Shown piece after piece: positions 18,316 to 28,503 of a stretch of 64,000 nt of DNA. The notes under the pieces are model-generated. The model saw only the letters and a program-made list of their open reading frames with translations. It was not told the origin of the DNA and did not search any database. Both the position numbers and the translations under genes were made by a program. The stretch spans positions 162,143 through 226,142 of the forward strand of contig NZ_LWHQ01000006.1 in NCBI RefSeq assembly GCF_001653715.1. The letters are read 5' to 3'. The first letter of the stretch is position 1; the number at the start of each line of letters is the position of its first letter. Source of the DNA: Methylobacterium platani. GTDB lineage: Bacteria; Pseudomonadota; Alphaproteobacteria; Rhizobiales; Beijerinckiaceae.

Positions 18316-18990
18316 CTACGCGACGCCGGCCCGCAGGGCCCCGCGCCGGCGCGCCGGCACCGCGGCGGGGTCCACCACCGCCTCGCCGCGGGCCGGCGCC
18401 TCGCCGCGGGCGAGCGCCAGCACCATGCCGGTGAAGATCGCCTGCAACCCCTCCGTCGAGAGCCGCCCCTCCGGCTTGTACCAGGTGCAGATGCCCGACA
18501 GCATCGCCAGGATGGCGAGCGTCGCCATCCGGGTATCGGCCAGCCGGAACTCCCCGGTGGCGCAGCCGTGATCGAGGATGTCGCCGAGCTTGCGCTCGTA
18601 GTCGCGCCGCATCGCCACCACGGCGGCGAGGTTGTCCGGCTCGAGGCTGCGCAGCTCGGAGTAGCAGATGAACACCTCCTGCGCCCGCGCCACGTGATAG
18701 GCGACGTGGAAGGCGGTGAAGCAGGTCAGCCGCGCCTCGGCGCTGCCCTCGGGCAGGAGCGCCGCATCGAGGGCGGCGTGCAGGTCGAGCATGTGCCCGC
18801 GGATGAGGTCGAACAGGAATTCCTGCTTGTTGCGGAAGTAGTTGTAGAGCGAGCCCTGCTGGATGCCGACCTCGGCCGCGAGCTGGCGCAGGCTCATCGC
18901 GGCATAGCCGTGGGTGGCGATGAGCTTGAGCCCCGCCCGCCGGATGGCCTCCTCGGTCCGCGGTCCCGACGAGCCTGCGATACGCGCCAT
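18316..18990 (-). CDS. TetR/AcrR-family transcriptional regulator
   Basis: A 224-residue repressor-type protein. The helix-turn-helix is near residues 15-65 ([48 protein letters not shown]); the C-terminal helical domain (residues 80-200) resembles the TetR_C group linked to fatty-acid and CoA-ester regulators. The start at 18990 ([10 protein letters not shown]) is preferred; an upstream frame adds low-complexity residues running into the divergent promoter. It is transcribed away from the ABC-importer/acyl-CoA synthetase operon and probably represses it in response to an acyl-CoA ligand. Confidence 0.88.
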   Translation of the reverse strand: MARIAGSSGPRTEEAIRRAGLKLIATHGYAAMSLRQLAAEVGIQQGSLYNYFRNKQEFLFDLIRGHMLDLHAALDAALLPEGSAEARLTCFTAFHVAYHVARAQEVFICYSELRSLEPDNLAAVVAMRRDYERKLGDILDHGCATGEFRLADTRMATLAILAMLSGICTWYKPEGRLSTEGLQAIFTGMVLALARGEAPARGEAVVDPAAVPARRRGALRAGVA

Positions 18991-19181
18991 GCTGCCCCTA
19001 ACCCCGCCCTCACGGGGCGTGCCGCCCCTCGACTTTCGTCGCGCCAGTGTAGCACTTGACGCTCGGAAAAAAACAGTCGAACGTATTTTCACGGCGAATG
19101 ACCCGGACGCATACCGGGCATCCGCCACAGGCAGAGCGGCGCCGGACACGAGCGCGGCCGCCATCCCAGGGAGGATCAGGC
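18991..19181. promoter_or_regulatory. Divergent promoter between TetR and the ABC-importer operon
   Basis: This 191-bp gap contains a locally AT-rich tract (about 19068-19092, with GGAAAAAAACAGTCGAACGT) standing out from GC-rich surroundings, and a ribosome site GGGAGGATCAGG before the GTG at 19182. The segment GTCGAACGT resembles a half of the AACGATCGTTCGT site before the leucine operon. No clean long palindrome is visible. Confidence 0.5.
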
Positions 19182-19991
19182 GTGGCGGAAACCCTCGCGG
19201 TTCGCCAGATCTCGTTGCGCTTCGGCGGCGTGAAGGCGCTGACGGATGTCAGCTTCGCGGTCGAGAAGGGCGAGCTGTTCTCGATCATCGGCCCCAACGG
19301 CGCCGGCAAGACCTCGATGATCAACTGCATCTCGGGCCGCTACCGGCCGTCCGAGGGCCAGATCCTGCTCGACGGCCGCGACATCACGAAGGCGACGCCG
19401 AACCAGCGCCCGGCGCTCGGCATCGGCCGGACCTTCCAGAACCTCGCGCTGTTCCACCACATGAGCGTGCTCGACAACATCCTGGTCGGGCGCCACCACC
19501 TGATGCGCAACAACTTCGTCACCGGCTCGCTCTACTGGCTGCCCGGCGTGCGGAGCGAGGAGCTGGCGCATCGCCGCCGGGTCGAGGAGATCGTCGATTT
19601 CCTCGACCTCCAGGCCTACCGCAAGGCGCCCGCCGGAACCCTGTCCTACGGCCTGCGCAAGCGGGTGGAACTGGCCCGCGCCATGGCGCTCGAACCGAAG
19701 CTGATCCTCCTCGACGAGCCGATGGCCGGCATGAACCTCGAGGAGAAGGAGGACATGGCCCGCTACATCGTCGACCTCAACGAGGAGTTCGGCATGACCG
19801 TCGTGATGATCGAGCACGACATGGGCGTGGTCATGGACATCTCGCACCGGGTGATGGTGCTCGATTTCGGCCGCCGCATCGCGCTCGGCCGCCCCGAGGC
19901 GGTGCTCGCCGATCCGCACGTGCGGAAAGCCTATCTCGGCGAGGAAGACGAGGAGCCCGCATCCCCCGAACCGGCGAGGGCGGCGTCGTGA
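19182..19991 (+). CDS. livG: LivG-type ABC transporter ATP-binding protein
   Basis: One of two ATPases of a branched-chain amino acid-type (HAAT) importer. The 269-residue protein has Walker A GPNGAGKT at 37-44, a signature region LSYGLRKRVELARAMALEPK, Walker B LILLDEPMAGMN and the switch EHDMGVV. The insert GRHHLMRNNFVTGSLYWLPG is typical of LivG. The start is GTG at 19182 after GGGAGGATCAGG; an ATG far upstream would place coding sequence in the promoter. Its stop overlaps the GTG start of the acyl-CoA synthetase by four bases. Confidence 0.92.
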   Translation: MAETLAVRQISLRFGGVKALTDVSFAVEKGELFSIIGPNGAGKTSMINCISGRYRPSEGQILLDGRDITKATPNQRPALGIGRTFQNLALFHHMSVLDNILVGRHHLMRNNFVTGSLYWLPGVRSEELAHRRRVEEIVDFLDLQAYRKAPAGTLSYGLRKRVELARAMALEPKLILLDEPMAGMNLEEKEDMARYIVDLNEEFGMTVVMIEHDMGVVMDISHRVMVLDFGRRIALGRPEAVLADPHVRKAYLGEEDEEPASPEPARAAS

Positions 19992-21922
19992 CGACCGATT
20001 TCTCACGCATCGCCCGCGAGGCCGACACCTTCCCGAAGCTCCTGCGCCGCAACGCCGCCGAGCACGCGGACGAGGTCGCGTTGCGCGAGAAGATCTTCGG
20101 GCTGTGGCGCCCGACGACTTGGGGCGCGTACCACGCCCGCACCCGCGCCTTCGCCCTCGGCCTGTCGGAATTGGGCATCGGCCGCGGCGACGTCGTCGGG
20201 CTGATCGGCGACAACCGTCCCGACTGGGTGGCGGGCGAGATCGCCGCCCACGCGCTCGGCGCCCTGTCGCTCGGCCTCTACCGCGACGCGCTCGAGGACG
20301 AGGTCCAGTATCTCCTCGACTTCGCTCAGGCGAAGGCGGTGATCGCCGAGGACGAGGAGCAGGTCGACAAGCTCCTGAACCTCGCCGACGGCCTGCCGTC
20401 CCTGCGCCACATCGTGTTCTGCGATCCCCGCGGGATGCGCAAATACGACGATCCGCGGCTGATCTCGGCGGACGCGCTGGCGGCCAGGGGCGAGGCCCGG
20501 CACGCCGCCGATCCCGGCCTCTACGACCGGATGGTCGACGCGACCGAAGCCGAGGCGGTGGCGATCCTGTGCACCACCTCGGGCACCACGGCGCGGCCGA
20601 AGCTCGCCATGCTGAGCGGGGGCCGGGTCTTACGCCACTGCGCCCGCTACCTCGCCGCCGACCCGAAGGGGCCGGAGGACGATTACGTCTCGGTGCTGCC
20701 GCTGCCCTGGATCATGGAGCAGGTCTACGCGCTCGGCCAGGCTCTGCTGTCCCGGATGAAGGTCAACTTCGTCGAGGATGCCGACACGCTGATGCACGAC
20801 TTCCGGGAGATCGCCCCGACCTTCGTGCTGTTCGCCCCCCGGGTCTGGGAGGCGGTGGCCGCCGACGTGCGCGCCCGGATGATGGATGCGTCCCCGTTCA
20901 AGCGCGCCCTCTACGAGCGCGGGATGAAGATGGGGCTCGAAGCCCTCGACACCGGCACGCGCTCGAGCGCGGCCGACGCCCTGCTGTTCCGGGCCCTGCG
21001 CGACCGCCTCGGCTTCACCCGGCTCACCTCCGCGGCGACCGGGGGTGCGGCGCTCGGCCCCGACACGTTCCGGTTCTTCCGCGCCATGGGCGTGCCGTTG
21101 CGCCAGCTCTACGGCCAGACCGAGACGCTCGGCGCCTACACCCTGCACCGGGGCGAGACGGTCGATTTCGACACCGTCGGCGTGCCCTTCGACGACAGCA
21201 TCGAGATCCGGGTCCTCGACCCCGACCGCAACGGCATCGGCGAGGTGCTGGCGCGCCACGCCAACATGTTCCACGGCTACTACAAGGCCGGCCCCGACAC
21301 CCCGAGCGACGTGCGCGACGGCTGGATGCACACCGGCGACGCCGGCTACGTCGACAAGAAGGGCGAGCTGGTCGTCATCGACCGAATCAAGGACCTCGCG
21401 GTCAATGTCCACGGCGAGCGCTTCTCGCCGCAATACATCGAGAACAAGCTGAAGTTCAGCCCCTACGTCGCCGAGGCCGTGATCCTGGGTGCCGGGCGCG
21501 AGTACCTGGCGGCTTTGGTCTGCATCCGCTACGCGGTGGTGGCGAAATGGGCCGAGAAGAACCGCATCGCCTTCACGACGTATTCCGATCTCGCCTCGAA
21601 GCCGGCGGTGATCGAGCTGATCCGGAAAGAGGTCGAGCGGGTCAATGCCGGGCTGACCGACGTGCAGCGCGTGGCCAAATTCGTGCTCCTCTACAAGGAG
21701 CTCGACGCCGATGACGGCGAATTGACCCGCACCCGCAAGGTTCGGCGGGGCGTGATCAACGAGAAATACGCCGATTTGATCGACACGATCTATGCCGGCG
21801 CGCCGAGCTACCGGGTCGATACGGTGATCCGGTTCCAGGACGGCACGACGCAACGCATCCGCACCACCCTGCCGGTGATCGACCTCACGGCGGCCCCCGC
21901 CACCCTCGCCGCCGCCGAATAG
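19988..21922 (+). CDS. Long-chain-type acyl-CoA synthetase (AMP-binding)
   Basis: A 644-residue adenylate-forming ligase that activates a carboxylic acid to its CoA thioester with ATP. It has the phosphate loop CTTSGTTARPKLAMLS, the ATP motif YGQTETLGAYTLH, the DGWMHTGDAGYVDKKGELVV hinge and IDRIKDLAVNVHGERFSPQY in the C-terminal lid. Start is GTG at 19988, overlapping the livG stop (GTGA). Being embedded between the ATPase and permease genes, it probably traps the imported substrate as a CoA ester. Substrate class (aromatic, branched or long-chain acid) cannot be read directly. Confidence 0.92.
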   Translation: MTTDFSRIAREADTFPKLLRRNAAEHADEVALREKIFGLWRPTTWGAYHARTRAFALGLSELGIGRGDVVGLIGDNRPDWVAGEIAAHALGALSLGLYRDALEDEVQYLLDFAQAKAVIAEDEEQVDKLLNLADGLPSLRHIVFCDPRGMRKYDDPRLISADALAARGEARHAADPGLYDRMVDATEAEAVAILCTTSGTTARPKLAMLSGGRVLRHCARYLAADPKGPEDDYVSVLPLPWIMEQVYALGQALLSRMKVNFVEDADTLMHDFREIAPTFVLFAPRVWEAVAADVRARMMDASPFKRALYERGMKMGLEALDTGTRSSAADALLFRALRDRLGFTRLTSAATGGAALGPDTFRFFRAMGVPLRQLYGQTETLGAYTLHRGETVDFDTVGVPFDDSIEIRVLDPDRNGIGEVLARHANMFHGYYKAGPDTPSDVRDGWMHTGDAGYVDKKGELVVIDRIKDLAVNVHGERFSPQYIENKLKFSPYVAEAVILGAGREYLAALVCIRYAVVAKWAEKNRIAFTTYSDLASKPAVIELIRKEVERVNAGLTDVQRVAKFVLLYKELDADDGELTRTRKVRRGVINEKYADLIDTIYAGAPSYRVDTVIRFQDGTTQRIRTTLPVIDLTAAPATLAAAE

Positions 21923-21935
21923 GGGCCTTGAGGCC

Positions 21936-22829
21936 ATGAACACCCATCTGCTGCTCCAGCTCGTCGTCAACGGGCTGATCGTCGGCGCCCTCTACGGGGT
22001 GGTCGCGATGAGCTTCGTGCTGATCTACAAGGCGAGCCAGGTCGTGAACTTCGCGCAGGGCGAATTTCTCTTGATCGGCGCCTGGGTGTGCTGGTGGCTG
22101 CTCACCACCTACCAGCTGCCGTTCCTCGTCGGCATGGGGATCACCTTCGCGTTCATGCTGGTCTTCGGCATCGCCCTCCAGGTGGTGGTGCTGCGGCCGC
22201 TGATCGGTGAGCCGATCATCTCGGTCATCATGGTGACGATCGGCCTGTCGATCTTCTTCCAGGCCCTGTGCAAGTGGCTGTTCGGGGTCTTCGCCCAGCC
22301 CTTCCCGCCGATCTTCCAGACCCAGTCGGTGCAGGTGCTCGGGCTCGAGATCCAGACCGTGTACCTGATGAGCCTCGGCATCTCGGTCGCCATGATGGCG
22401 GGCTTCGCCTGGTTCTTCCGCTACTCGAAGCACGGCCTTGCCATGCGGGCCACCGCCTTCAACCAGCAGGTGGCGCAGTCGCTCGGCATCTCGGTCCGCA
22501 ACGTCTTCGCGATGGCCTGGGCGATCTCGGCGGTGGTGTCGTCGGTCGCCGGCATCGTCGTCGGCATCGTCAACGGCGTCTCGTCGGCCCTGTCGCTCTA
22601 CGGCATCAAGGTGTTTCCGGCCGTCATCCTCGGCGGGCTCGACTCGGTCGTCGGCGCGGTCATCGGCGGCCTCGTGATCGGGGTATTGGAGAACGTCGCG
22701 CAATACGTCGACGGCCAGTACCTGCACTGGGGCAACCTCTACGAGATCGTTCCCTTCTACGTCCTGGTGGTGATCCTGATGATCAAGCCTTACGGCCTGT
22801 TCGGCACCCGCGACATCGAGCGCGTCTGA
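21936..22829 (+). CDS. livH: LivH-type ABC transporter permease
   Basis: This 297-residue inner-membrane permease has about eight helices and the LivH landmarks LVVNGLIVGALYGVVAMSFV, YKASQVVNFAQGEFLLIGAW, the EAA-like loop GLAMRATAFNQQVAQSLGIS and GGLDSVVGAVIGGLVIGVLE. It forms the membrane channel with LivM. It starts 13 bp after the synthetase stop and its TGA overlaps the livM ATG. Confidence 0.94.
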   Translation: MNTHLLLQLVVNGLIVGALYGVVAMSFVLIYKASQVVNFAQGEFLLIGAWVCWWLLTTYQLPFLVGMGITFAFMLVFGIALQVVVLRPLIGEPIISVIMVTIGLSIFFQALCKWLFGVFAQPFPPIFQTQSVQVLGLEIQTVYLMSLGISVAMMAGFAWFFRYSKHGLAMRATAFNQQVAQSLGISVRNVFAMAWAISAVVSSVAGIVVGIVNGVSSALSLYGIKVFPAVILGGLDSVVGAVIGGLVIGVLENVAQYVDGQYLHWGNLYEIVPFYVLVVILMIKPYGLFGTRDIERV

Positions 22830-23902
22830 TGGCGACCCAGAGCCTGATCCCCGCCGGCGACTATCGCACCACGTACGCCGCCGACACCACCATCTTCCCG
22901 ACCGCCGGCAGCCGCTACGCGGTCTGGGCAGGACTGGCGCTGCTCTGCCTCGCGCCCCTGGTGCTCGACCGCTACTGGCTGAGCCTCCTGATCCAGATCG
23001 GCTACTTCGCGGTGGCGGCGCTCGGCCTCAACATCCTGGTCGGCTTCACCGGGCAGATCTCGATCGGGCACGCCGCCTTCTTCGGCTTCGGCGCCTTTGC
23101 CTCTGCCTGGCTGTCGAACAACTATGGCATCCCGGTCTTCTTCGCGATCCCGCTCGCCGGCGTCATCACCACCGCGGTCGGGCTGATCTTCGGCCTGCCG
23201 GCGGCCCGGCTCAAGGGCCTCTACCTCGCCATCGCGACGCTCGCCGCGCAGTACATCCTCCAGGACTTCTTCGCCCGGGCGAACTGGTTCACCGGCGGCG
23301 TCGCCGGCACGGCGGCCGACGCCTTCTCGATCTTCGGCTTCGCCTTCGACACCGACCACCGCTACTTCTACGTGGTGCTGGCCTACCTGGTGCTGACCTT
23401 CGTGCTCGCCACCAACCTGATGCGCTCCCGCGACGGACGGGCGCTGGTGGCCGTGCGCGACCACTACCTGTCGGCGGAGATGATGGGGATCAACCTCACC
23501 CGCTACCGCACCCTGTCCTTCGGCCTCTCGGCCTTCTTCGCCGGCATCGGCGGGGCGCTCTACGGCCACTACCTGCAATTCGTCTCGGTCGAGGGTTTCG
23601 GGATCCTGCTCTCGATCCAGTTCCTCGGCATGATCATCATCGGCGGCCTCGGCTCGATCATGGGCACGCTGATGGGCACCGCCTTCATGGTGCTGGTGCC
23701 CGAGGCCATGGGCTGGATCACCGACGCGGTCCGCGGCTCGTCCCTCGACCGGGCGCTGTCGCTCAAGGACAACCTGTCCTTCCTGCGCGAGATGGCGATC
23801 GGCCTCGTGATCGTGCTCTTCCTGATGTTCGAGCCCGACGGGCTCGCCCATCGCTGGCGCCAGATCAAGGCGTACTGGAAGCTGTATCCGTTCTCGCACT
23901 GA
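22829..23902 (+). CDS. livM: LivM-type ABC transporter permease
   Basis: The second permease of the importer, 357 residues. It has a 30-residue cytoplasmic leader, then helices containing ALGLNILVGFTGQISIGHAA, the EAA-loop region RDHYLSAEMMGINLTRYRTL and GGLGSIMGTLMGTAFMVLVP. Its ATG at 22829 overlaps the livH stop in TGATG, so the two are translationally coupled. It ends 53 bp before the binding-protein gene. Confidence 0.94.
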   Translation: MATQSLIPAGDYRTTYAADTTIFPTAGSRYAVWAGLALLCLAPLVLDRYWLSLLIQIGYFAVAALGLNILVGFTGQISIGHAAFFGFGAFASAWLSNNYGIPVFFAIPLAGVITTAVGLIFGLPAARLKGLYLAIATLAAQYILQDFFARANWFTGGVAGTAADAFSIFGFAFDTDHRYFYVVLAYLVLTFVLATNLMRSRDGRALVAVRDHYLSAEMMGINLTRYRTLSFGLSAFFAGIGGALYGHYLQFVSVEGFGILLSIQFLGMIIIGGLGSIMGTLMGTAFMVLVPEAMGWITDAVRGSSLDRALSLKDNLSFLREMAIGLVIVLFLMFEPDGLAHRWRQIKAYWKLYPFSH

Positions 23903-23955
23903 ACCCCTCGACGAGGCTGGAGGAACCAGCCCACCCACCGGAGGAAACGTCACCC

Positions 23956-25239
23956 ATGCTTCGCCTGTCCTTTGGCCTGTCCCTCGCCTCGGCCGCCGCC
24001 CTCGCGCTCAGCCTGCCGGCGCTCGCCGCCGAGATCCCGATCGGCCACCTCGCCGACCAGAGCGGCGCCACCTCCGACGTCGGCGTGCCCTACGCCCAAG
24101 GGGTGGCCGACGCCCTCGCCTACGTGAACCGCAAGGGCGGCATCAAGGGCGAGAAGATGGCCGTCGAATCGGTCGATTACGGCTACCAGGTGCCCCGCGC
24201 CGTCGCCCTCTACAAGAAATGGACCGGCGGGCGCGACAAGGTCGCGGCGATCCAGGGCTGGGGCACCGCCGACACCGAGGCGCTCTCGGCCTTCGTCACC
24301 AAGGACGAGGTGCCCTACATCTCCGGCTCCTACGCCGCGCAGGTGAGCGACCCGACCGGCGCCAGCGGCAAGGCCAAGGCCGCGCCCTACAACTTCTTCT
24401 ACGGCCCGACCTACTCGGATGGCTTACGCGCCATGCTGCTGTGGGCGGCCGACGACTGGAAGGCCAAGGGCAAGACCGGCAAGCCGAAATACGTCCACAT
24501 GGGCGGCAACCACCCCTACCCGAACTCGCCCAAGGAAGCCGGCGAGGCGATGGCGAAGGATCTCGGCTTCGAGGTGCTGCCGGCGATCGTCTTCGCGCTC
24601 GCACCGGGCGACTACACGGCGCAATGCCTCACCGCCAAGAATGCCGGCGCCAACTACGCCTATCTCGGCAATACCGGCGGCTCGAACATCTCGCTGCTCA
24701 AGTCCTGCAAGTCGGTCGGCACCGACATCCAGTTCATGGGCAACGTCTGGGGCATGGACGAGAACGCCGCCAAGGCGGCCGGCGAGGCCGCGAACGGCGT
24801 CGTCTTCCCGGTTCGCACCGCGGCGGTGAGCGGCAGCACGGCGCCCGGCATGGCGACGGCCGCCGAGATCTCGAAGGTGTCGGATCCCGCCGGCACCGCG
24901 TACCGGCCGGTGCACTACTACACCGGGATCTGCGCCGCCCTCTACATGACCGAGGCGCTCGCCTGGGCCAAGGACAACGGGGGCTTGGCCGGCCCCAACG
25001 TCCGCAAGGGCTTCTACCAGAAGAAGGACTGGGTGCCGGCCGGCATGGAGGGCGTCTGCGTCCCCTCGACCTGGTCGCCCACCGACCATCGCGGGATGAT
25101 GGAGGTCCACATCTACCGCGCCAAGGTCTCCGGCCCGACCGACGGGGCGCTGCCCGACCTGATGAAGGCCGGCACGATCAAGCTCGAGCCGGTCAAGACC
25201 GTGACGCTGCCGCGGAAGGCCGAGTGGCAGGGGTGGTGA
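23956..25239 (+). CDS. livK: Periplasmic substrate-binding protein of the Liv-type importer
   Basis: The 427-residue protein has a signal peptide (MLRLSFGLSLASAAALALSL, cleavage expected after PALA) and a type-I periplasmic binding fold (IPIGHLADQSGATSDVGVPY, ALAYVNRKGGIKGEK, AAIQGWGTADTEALSAFV, PYISGSYAAQVSDPTGASGK). It captures substrate outside the membrane and delivers it to LivHM. The pocket differs from classic leucine-binding proteins and fits the subgroup found with acyl-CoA synthetase genes. A large palindromic repeat separates it from livF. Confidence 0.92.
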   Translation: MLRLSFGLSLASAAALALSLPALAAEIPIGHLADQSGATSDVGVPYAQGVADALAYVNRKGGIKGEKMAVESVDYGYQVPRAVALYKKWTGGRDKVAAIQGWGTADTEALSAFVTKDEVPYISGSYAAQVSDPTGASGKAKAAPYNFFYGPTYSDGLRAMLLWAADDWKAKGKTGKPKYVHMGGNHPYPNSPKEAGEAMAKDLGFEVLPAIVFALAPGDYTAQCLTAKNAGANYAYLGNTGGSNISLLKSCKSVGTDIQFMGNVWGMDENAAKAAGEAANGVVFPVRTAAVSGSTAPGMATAAEISKVSDPAGTAYRPVHYYTGICAALYMTEALAWAKDNGGLAGPNVRKGFYQKKDWVPAGMEGVCVPSTWSPTDHRGMMEVHIYRAKVSGPTDGALPDLMKAGTIKLEPVKTVTLPRKAEWQGW

Positions 25240-25267
25240 GCCCCGTCCTCGACAGGTGATTCACTCT

Positions 25268-25529
25268 GAACCCTCCCCCCTCTGCGCAGGGCTGCCCGTA
25301 GAAAGTCCGCTTTAAAATCAAGCGCGGGATCCCCTCTCCCGAATGGGAGAGGGGTAGGGGTGAGGGTGCTACGGTTCCGTGTAAAGCTCAGTCGTCACGC
25401 TGCCAGCACGCCGGTGACCGCTTTACACTGAAGCGTGTCACCCTCACCCCCGGCCCCTCTCCCACTCGGGAGAGGGGAGGCGCGCCATCTCTTTCCCCGA
25501 ACAGCCTTGCACTCTGCGGGGGAGGGTTC
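25268..25529. repeat. Nested palindromic repeat inside the liv operon
   Basis: Outer arms GAACCCTCCCCCC (25268-25280) and GGGGGAGGGTTC (25518-25529) pair; next inside, GGGGTGAGGGTG (25357-25368) pairs with CACCCTCACCCC (25439-25450); then GTGTAAAGC (25379-25387) pairs with GCTTTACAC (25420-25428). Two local hairpins, 25331-25354 and 25454-25477, each have 10-bp CCCCTCTCCC stems and 4-base loops. The words AAGCGCGGGATCCCCTCTCC are shared with 91-109. It is the same element family as 36-176. Lying just after the binding-protein gene, it could protect that mRNA end or reduce livF expression. Confidence 0.8.
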
Positions 25530-25559
25530 GACCTCGCATCTCACCCCTGGAGCCATCCG

Positions 25560-26396
<837 letters not shown>

Positions 26397-26498
26397 GAAC
26401 TCATCTTCCCCGACCGGCCGGGCATCGTGATCGACGTGCACGTGCCCATCGTGGTTTGAGTTCCGACATCCGACGCAGCGCCATCATCGCACTTTCCG

Positions 26499-26510
26499 AA
26501 ACGATCGTTT
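26499..26510. promoter_or_regulatory. Palindromic operator candidate AAACGATCGTTT
   Basis: A perfect 12-bp palindrome, 90 to 100 bp before the isochorismatase-family gene, followed by CCATCGTTTTTATATTC, an AT-rich promoter-like tract. The core AACGATCGTT is identical to the site at 4410-4419 before the leucine operon. Probably a repressor site shared by a small regulon. Confidence 0.5.
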
Positions 26511-26599
26511 TCCATCGTTTTTATATTCAGCCGGAAACCTCCCGGACATACTCCCTCCATCGACACCGCGCCGGACCGGCCGCCCCGATGGAGACGACG

Positions 26600-27231
26600 A
26601 TGACGAAGCCCTACAACCGCCTCGACCTCGACCAGGCCGTCGTCCTGCTGGTCGATCACCAGGCCGGCCTGATGTCGCTGGTGCGCGACCTCGATCCCGA
26701 CCGCTTCAAGAACAACGTGCTGGCGGTCGCCGACCTCGCCGCCTACTTCGAGTTGCCGACGATCCTCACCACCAGCTTCGAGGAGGGCCCGAACGGGCCG
26801 ATCATGCCCGAGCTGAAGGCCAAGTTCCCGGACGCGCCGTTCATCGCCCGGCCCGGCCAGATCAACGCCTGGGACAACCCCGATTTCGTCGCCGCCGTGA
26901 AGGCGACGGGCCGCAAGCAGCTGATCATCGCCGGCGTCGTCACCGAGGTCTGCGTCGCCTTCGTCGCGCTGTCGGCGATCGCGGGGGCTACGAGGTCTTC
27001 GCCGTCACGGATGCATCGGGCACCTTCAACCCGGTGGTGCGGGACGGGGCCTGGAACCGGATGTCGGCGGCCGGCGTGCAGCTGATGAACTGGTTCGCGG
27101 TCGCCTGCGAGCTGCACCGCGACTGGCGCCGGGACGTCGAGGGGCTGGCGACGCTGCTCGGCGACCACATCCCGGATTACCGCAACCTGATGACGAGCTA
27201 CGCCGCGATGCGGGGCAAATCCGCCGCCTGA
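26600..27231 (+). pseudogene. Isochorismatase-family hydrolase, frameshifted
   Basis: The gene encodes a YcaC-like cysteine hydrolase of about 210 residues, but the frame breaks in a run of five G at 26983-26987. One extra G would join ...VALSAIAG to GYEVFAVTDASGTFNP and restore a complete protein through MRGKSAA to the stop at 27229-27231. The catalytic Asp (VVLLVDHQAG) and Cys (VTEVCVAF) lie before the break. As it stands, translation continues out of frame to a stop near 27085. A homopolymer sequencing error is a real alternative to decay. The start at 26600 (MTKPYNRL) follows GGAGACGACG; an ATG at 26588 is also in frame. Confidence 0.85.
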
Positions 27232-27240
27232 CCGCTCCGG

Positions 27241-27268
27241 CCCGCGGCGGCTACTCGGCCGCCGCGGG
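27241..27268. terminator. Hairpin between convergent genes
   Basis: A perfect 11-bp stem, CCCGCGGCGGC (27241-27251) and GCCGCCGCGGG (27258-27268), with a six-base loop. It lies between the end of the isochorismatase-family gene and the end of the EamA gene, overlapping the stop codon of the latter. No T-run follows on either strand, so termination is suggested rather than shown. Confidence 0.5.
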
Positions 27269-28177
27269 TCTCCGCCGCCGCAACAGCCGCCCGTCGATCG
27301 CCACGAGTCCCGCCCCGATCAGCGCCATGCCGAGGAGCTGGCGCGGCACCACCGGCTCGCCGAGCACCAGGGCGCCGAGCAGCAGCGCCGAGACCGGGAT
27401 CAGGAAGGTGACGAGCATCAGGTTCGTCGCCCCGGCGCTCGCCAGCAGGCGGAAGAAGATCACGTAGGCGAGCGCCGTCGAGAGCGCGGCGAGGCCCAGC
27501 ACCGCCGCGACCGCCGTGGCGGGGGGCGCGGGCAGCGTCCAGGGCCGGTCGACCGCGAGGGCGACGGGCAGGAGGAGGACGGACGCGGCGGTGACCTGAC
27601 CGGCGGCCGCCGCGAGCGGCGGGATGCCCATCCGCTTGAACCGCCGCCCGTAGATGCCGGCGAAGGCGTAGGAGAGCGCGGCGAGCAGCACCGCGCCCTG
27701 CGCCAAGGCCTCGCCCCCGAGCCCGGCGAGGACCGACGGCCCGACCATCACGGCGACGCCCGCGAGGCCCGCCACCACGCCGGCGAGGCGGTTGCCGGTC
27801 AGGCGCTCGTCGTCGGTGAGGACGTGCGCCACCAGCACCCCGAAGAGCGGCGTCGTGGCGTTGAGGATCGCCGCGAGACCGGAGGCGATGTGGGTCTGGC
27901 CCCAGGCGATGAGGCAGAACGGCACGGCGTTGTTGAGGAAGGCCGCGCCCAGGAAGGCGAGCCAGACCCGCCCGCCCCGCGGCACGGGCACGCCCCGCAC
28001 CCGGAGCACGAGCCCGAGGATGAGGGCGGCGAGGCCGACGCGCAGGACCACCAGGGTGAGCGGCGGCAGCGCGCGGAGCGCGACCCCGACGAAGAAGAAC
28101 GAGCCGCCCCACAGCACCGAGAGGACGAGGAGCAGGCCCCATTCGGACGGGGTCATCGGGCGGTTGGCAGGCGGCAT
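27251..28177 (-). CDS. EamA-family (DMT superfamily) transporter
   Basis: The 308-residue protein has ten predicted membrane helices arranged as two EamA repeats. Typical segments are SEWGLLLVLSVLWGGSFFF, LRVGLAALILGLVLRVRG, LNATTPLFGVLVAHVLT in repeat one, and ALSTALAYVIFFRLLASAG with LLGALVLGEP in repeat two. Such proteins export or exchange amino acids, nucleobases or other small metabolites. The start at 28177 (MPPANRPMTPSEW) is chosen over a Met seven residues later. Substrate unknown. Confidence 0.9.
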   Translation of the reverse strand: MPPANRPMTPSEWGLLLVLSVLWGGSFFFVGVALRALPPLTLVVLRVGLAALILGLVLRVRGVPVPRGGRVWLAFLGAAFLNNAVPFCLIAWGQTHIASGLAAILNATTPLFGVLVAHVLTDDERLTGNRLAGVVAGLAGVAVMVGPSVLAGLGGEALAQGAVLLAALSYAFAGIYGRRFKRMGIPPLAAAAGQVTAASVLLLPVALAVDRPWTLPAPPATAVAAVLGLAALSTALAYVIFFRLLASAGATNLMLVTFLIPVSALLLGALVLGEPVVPRQLLGMALIGAGLVAIDGRLLRRRRPAAAE

Positions 28178-28272
28178 CGGGTTCTCCGGGATGGACGCCG
28201 CACCATGCCCCAGGGGCAGCCCGGCATCCTCCCGTTCCTTGCGGTGGAATCCCCCGTCGGCGGAATCCGGAT

Positions 28273-28503
28273 CTAGTCGATCCAGAACGGCTTCCCGCCC
28301 TCGCGCAAGGCGTCGGCCCGCGACAGGCCGACATCCTTGAGGAGGCCGTCGGGGCAGCCGCGCAGGGCGCGGCGCTCGCGCCGGCGGTCGGCCCAGAGCT
28401 CGACCCGCTCGATCAGCGAGACGGGGTCGCGCCGGCGCGGGGGGCTGAGGCGGATGGCGGGAACGAGGCGCAGGTTTCCTCGGCCAGCGACGAGGCTCGT
28501 CAT
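28273..28503 (-). CDS. DUF1127 small protein
   Basis: A 76-residue basic protein whose second half is the DUF1127 motif: RVELWADRRRERRALRGC then LLKDVGLSRADALREGGKPFW. Proteins with this Arg-rich domain in alphaproteobacteria bind RNA or affect small-RNA turnover and phosphate or carbon metabolism. It is divergent from a GcvA-type LysR gene, which probably controls it, a pairing often seen for DUF1127 genes. The start at 28503 follows a purine-rich GGAGAGAGCC site. Confidence 0.82.
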   Translation of the reverse strand: MTSLVAGRGNLRLVPAIRLSPPRRRDPVSLIERVELWADRRRERRALRGCPDGLLKDVGLSRADALREGGKPFWID

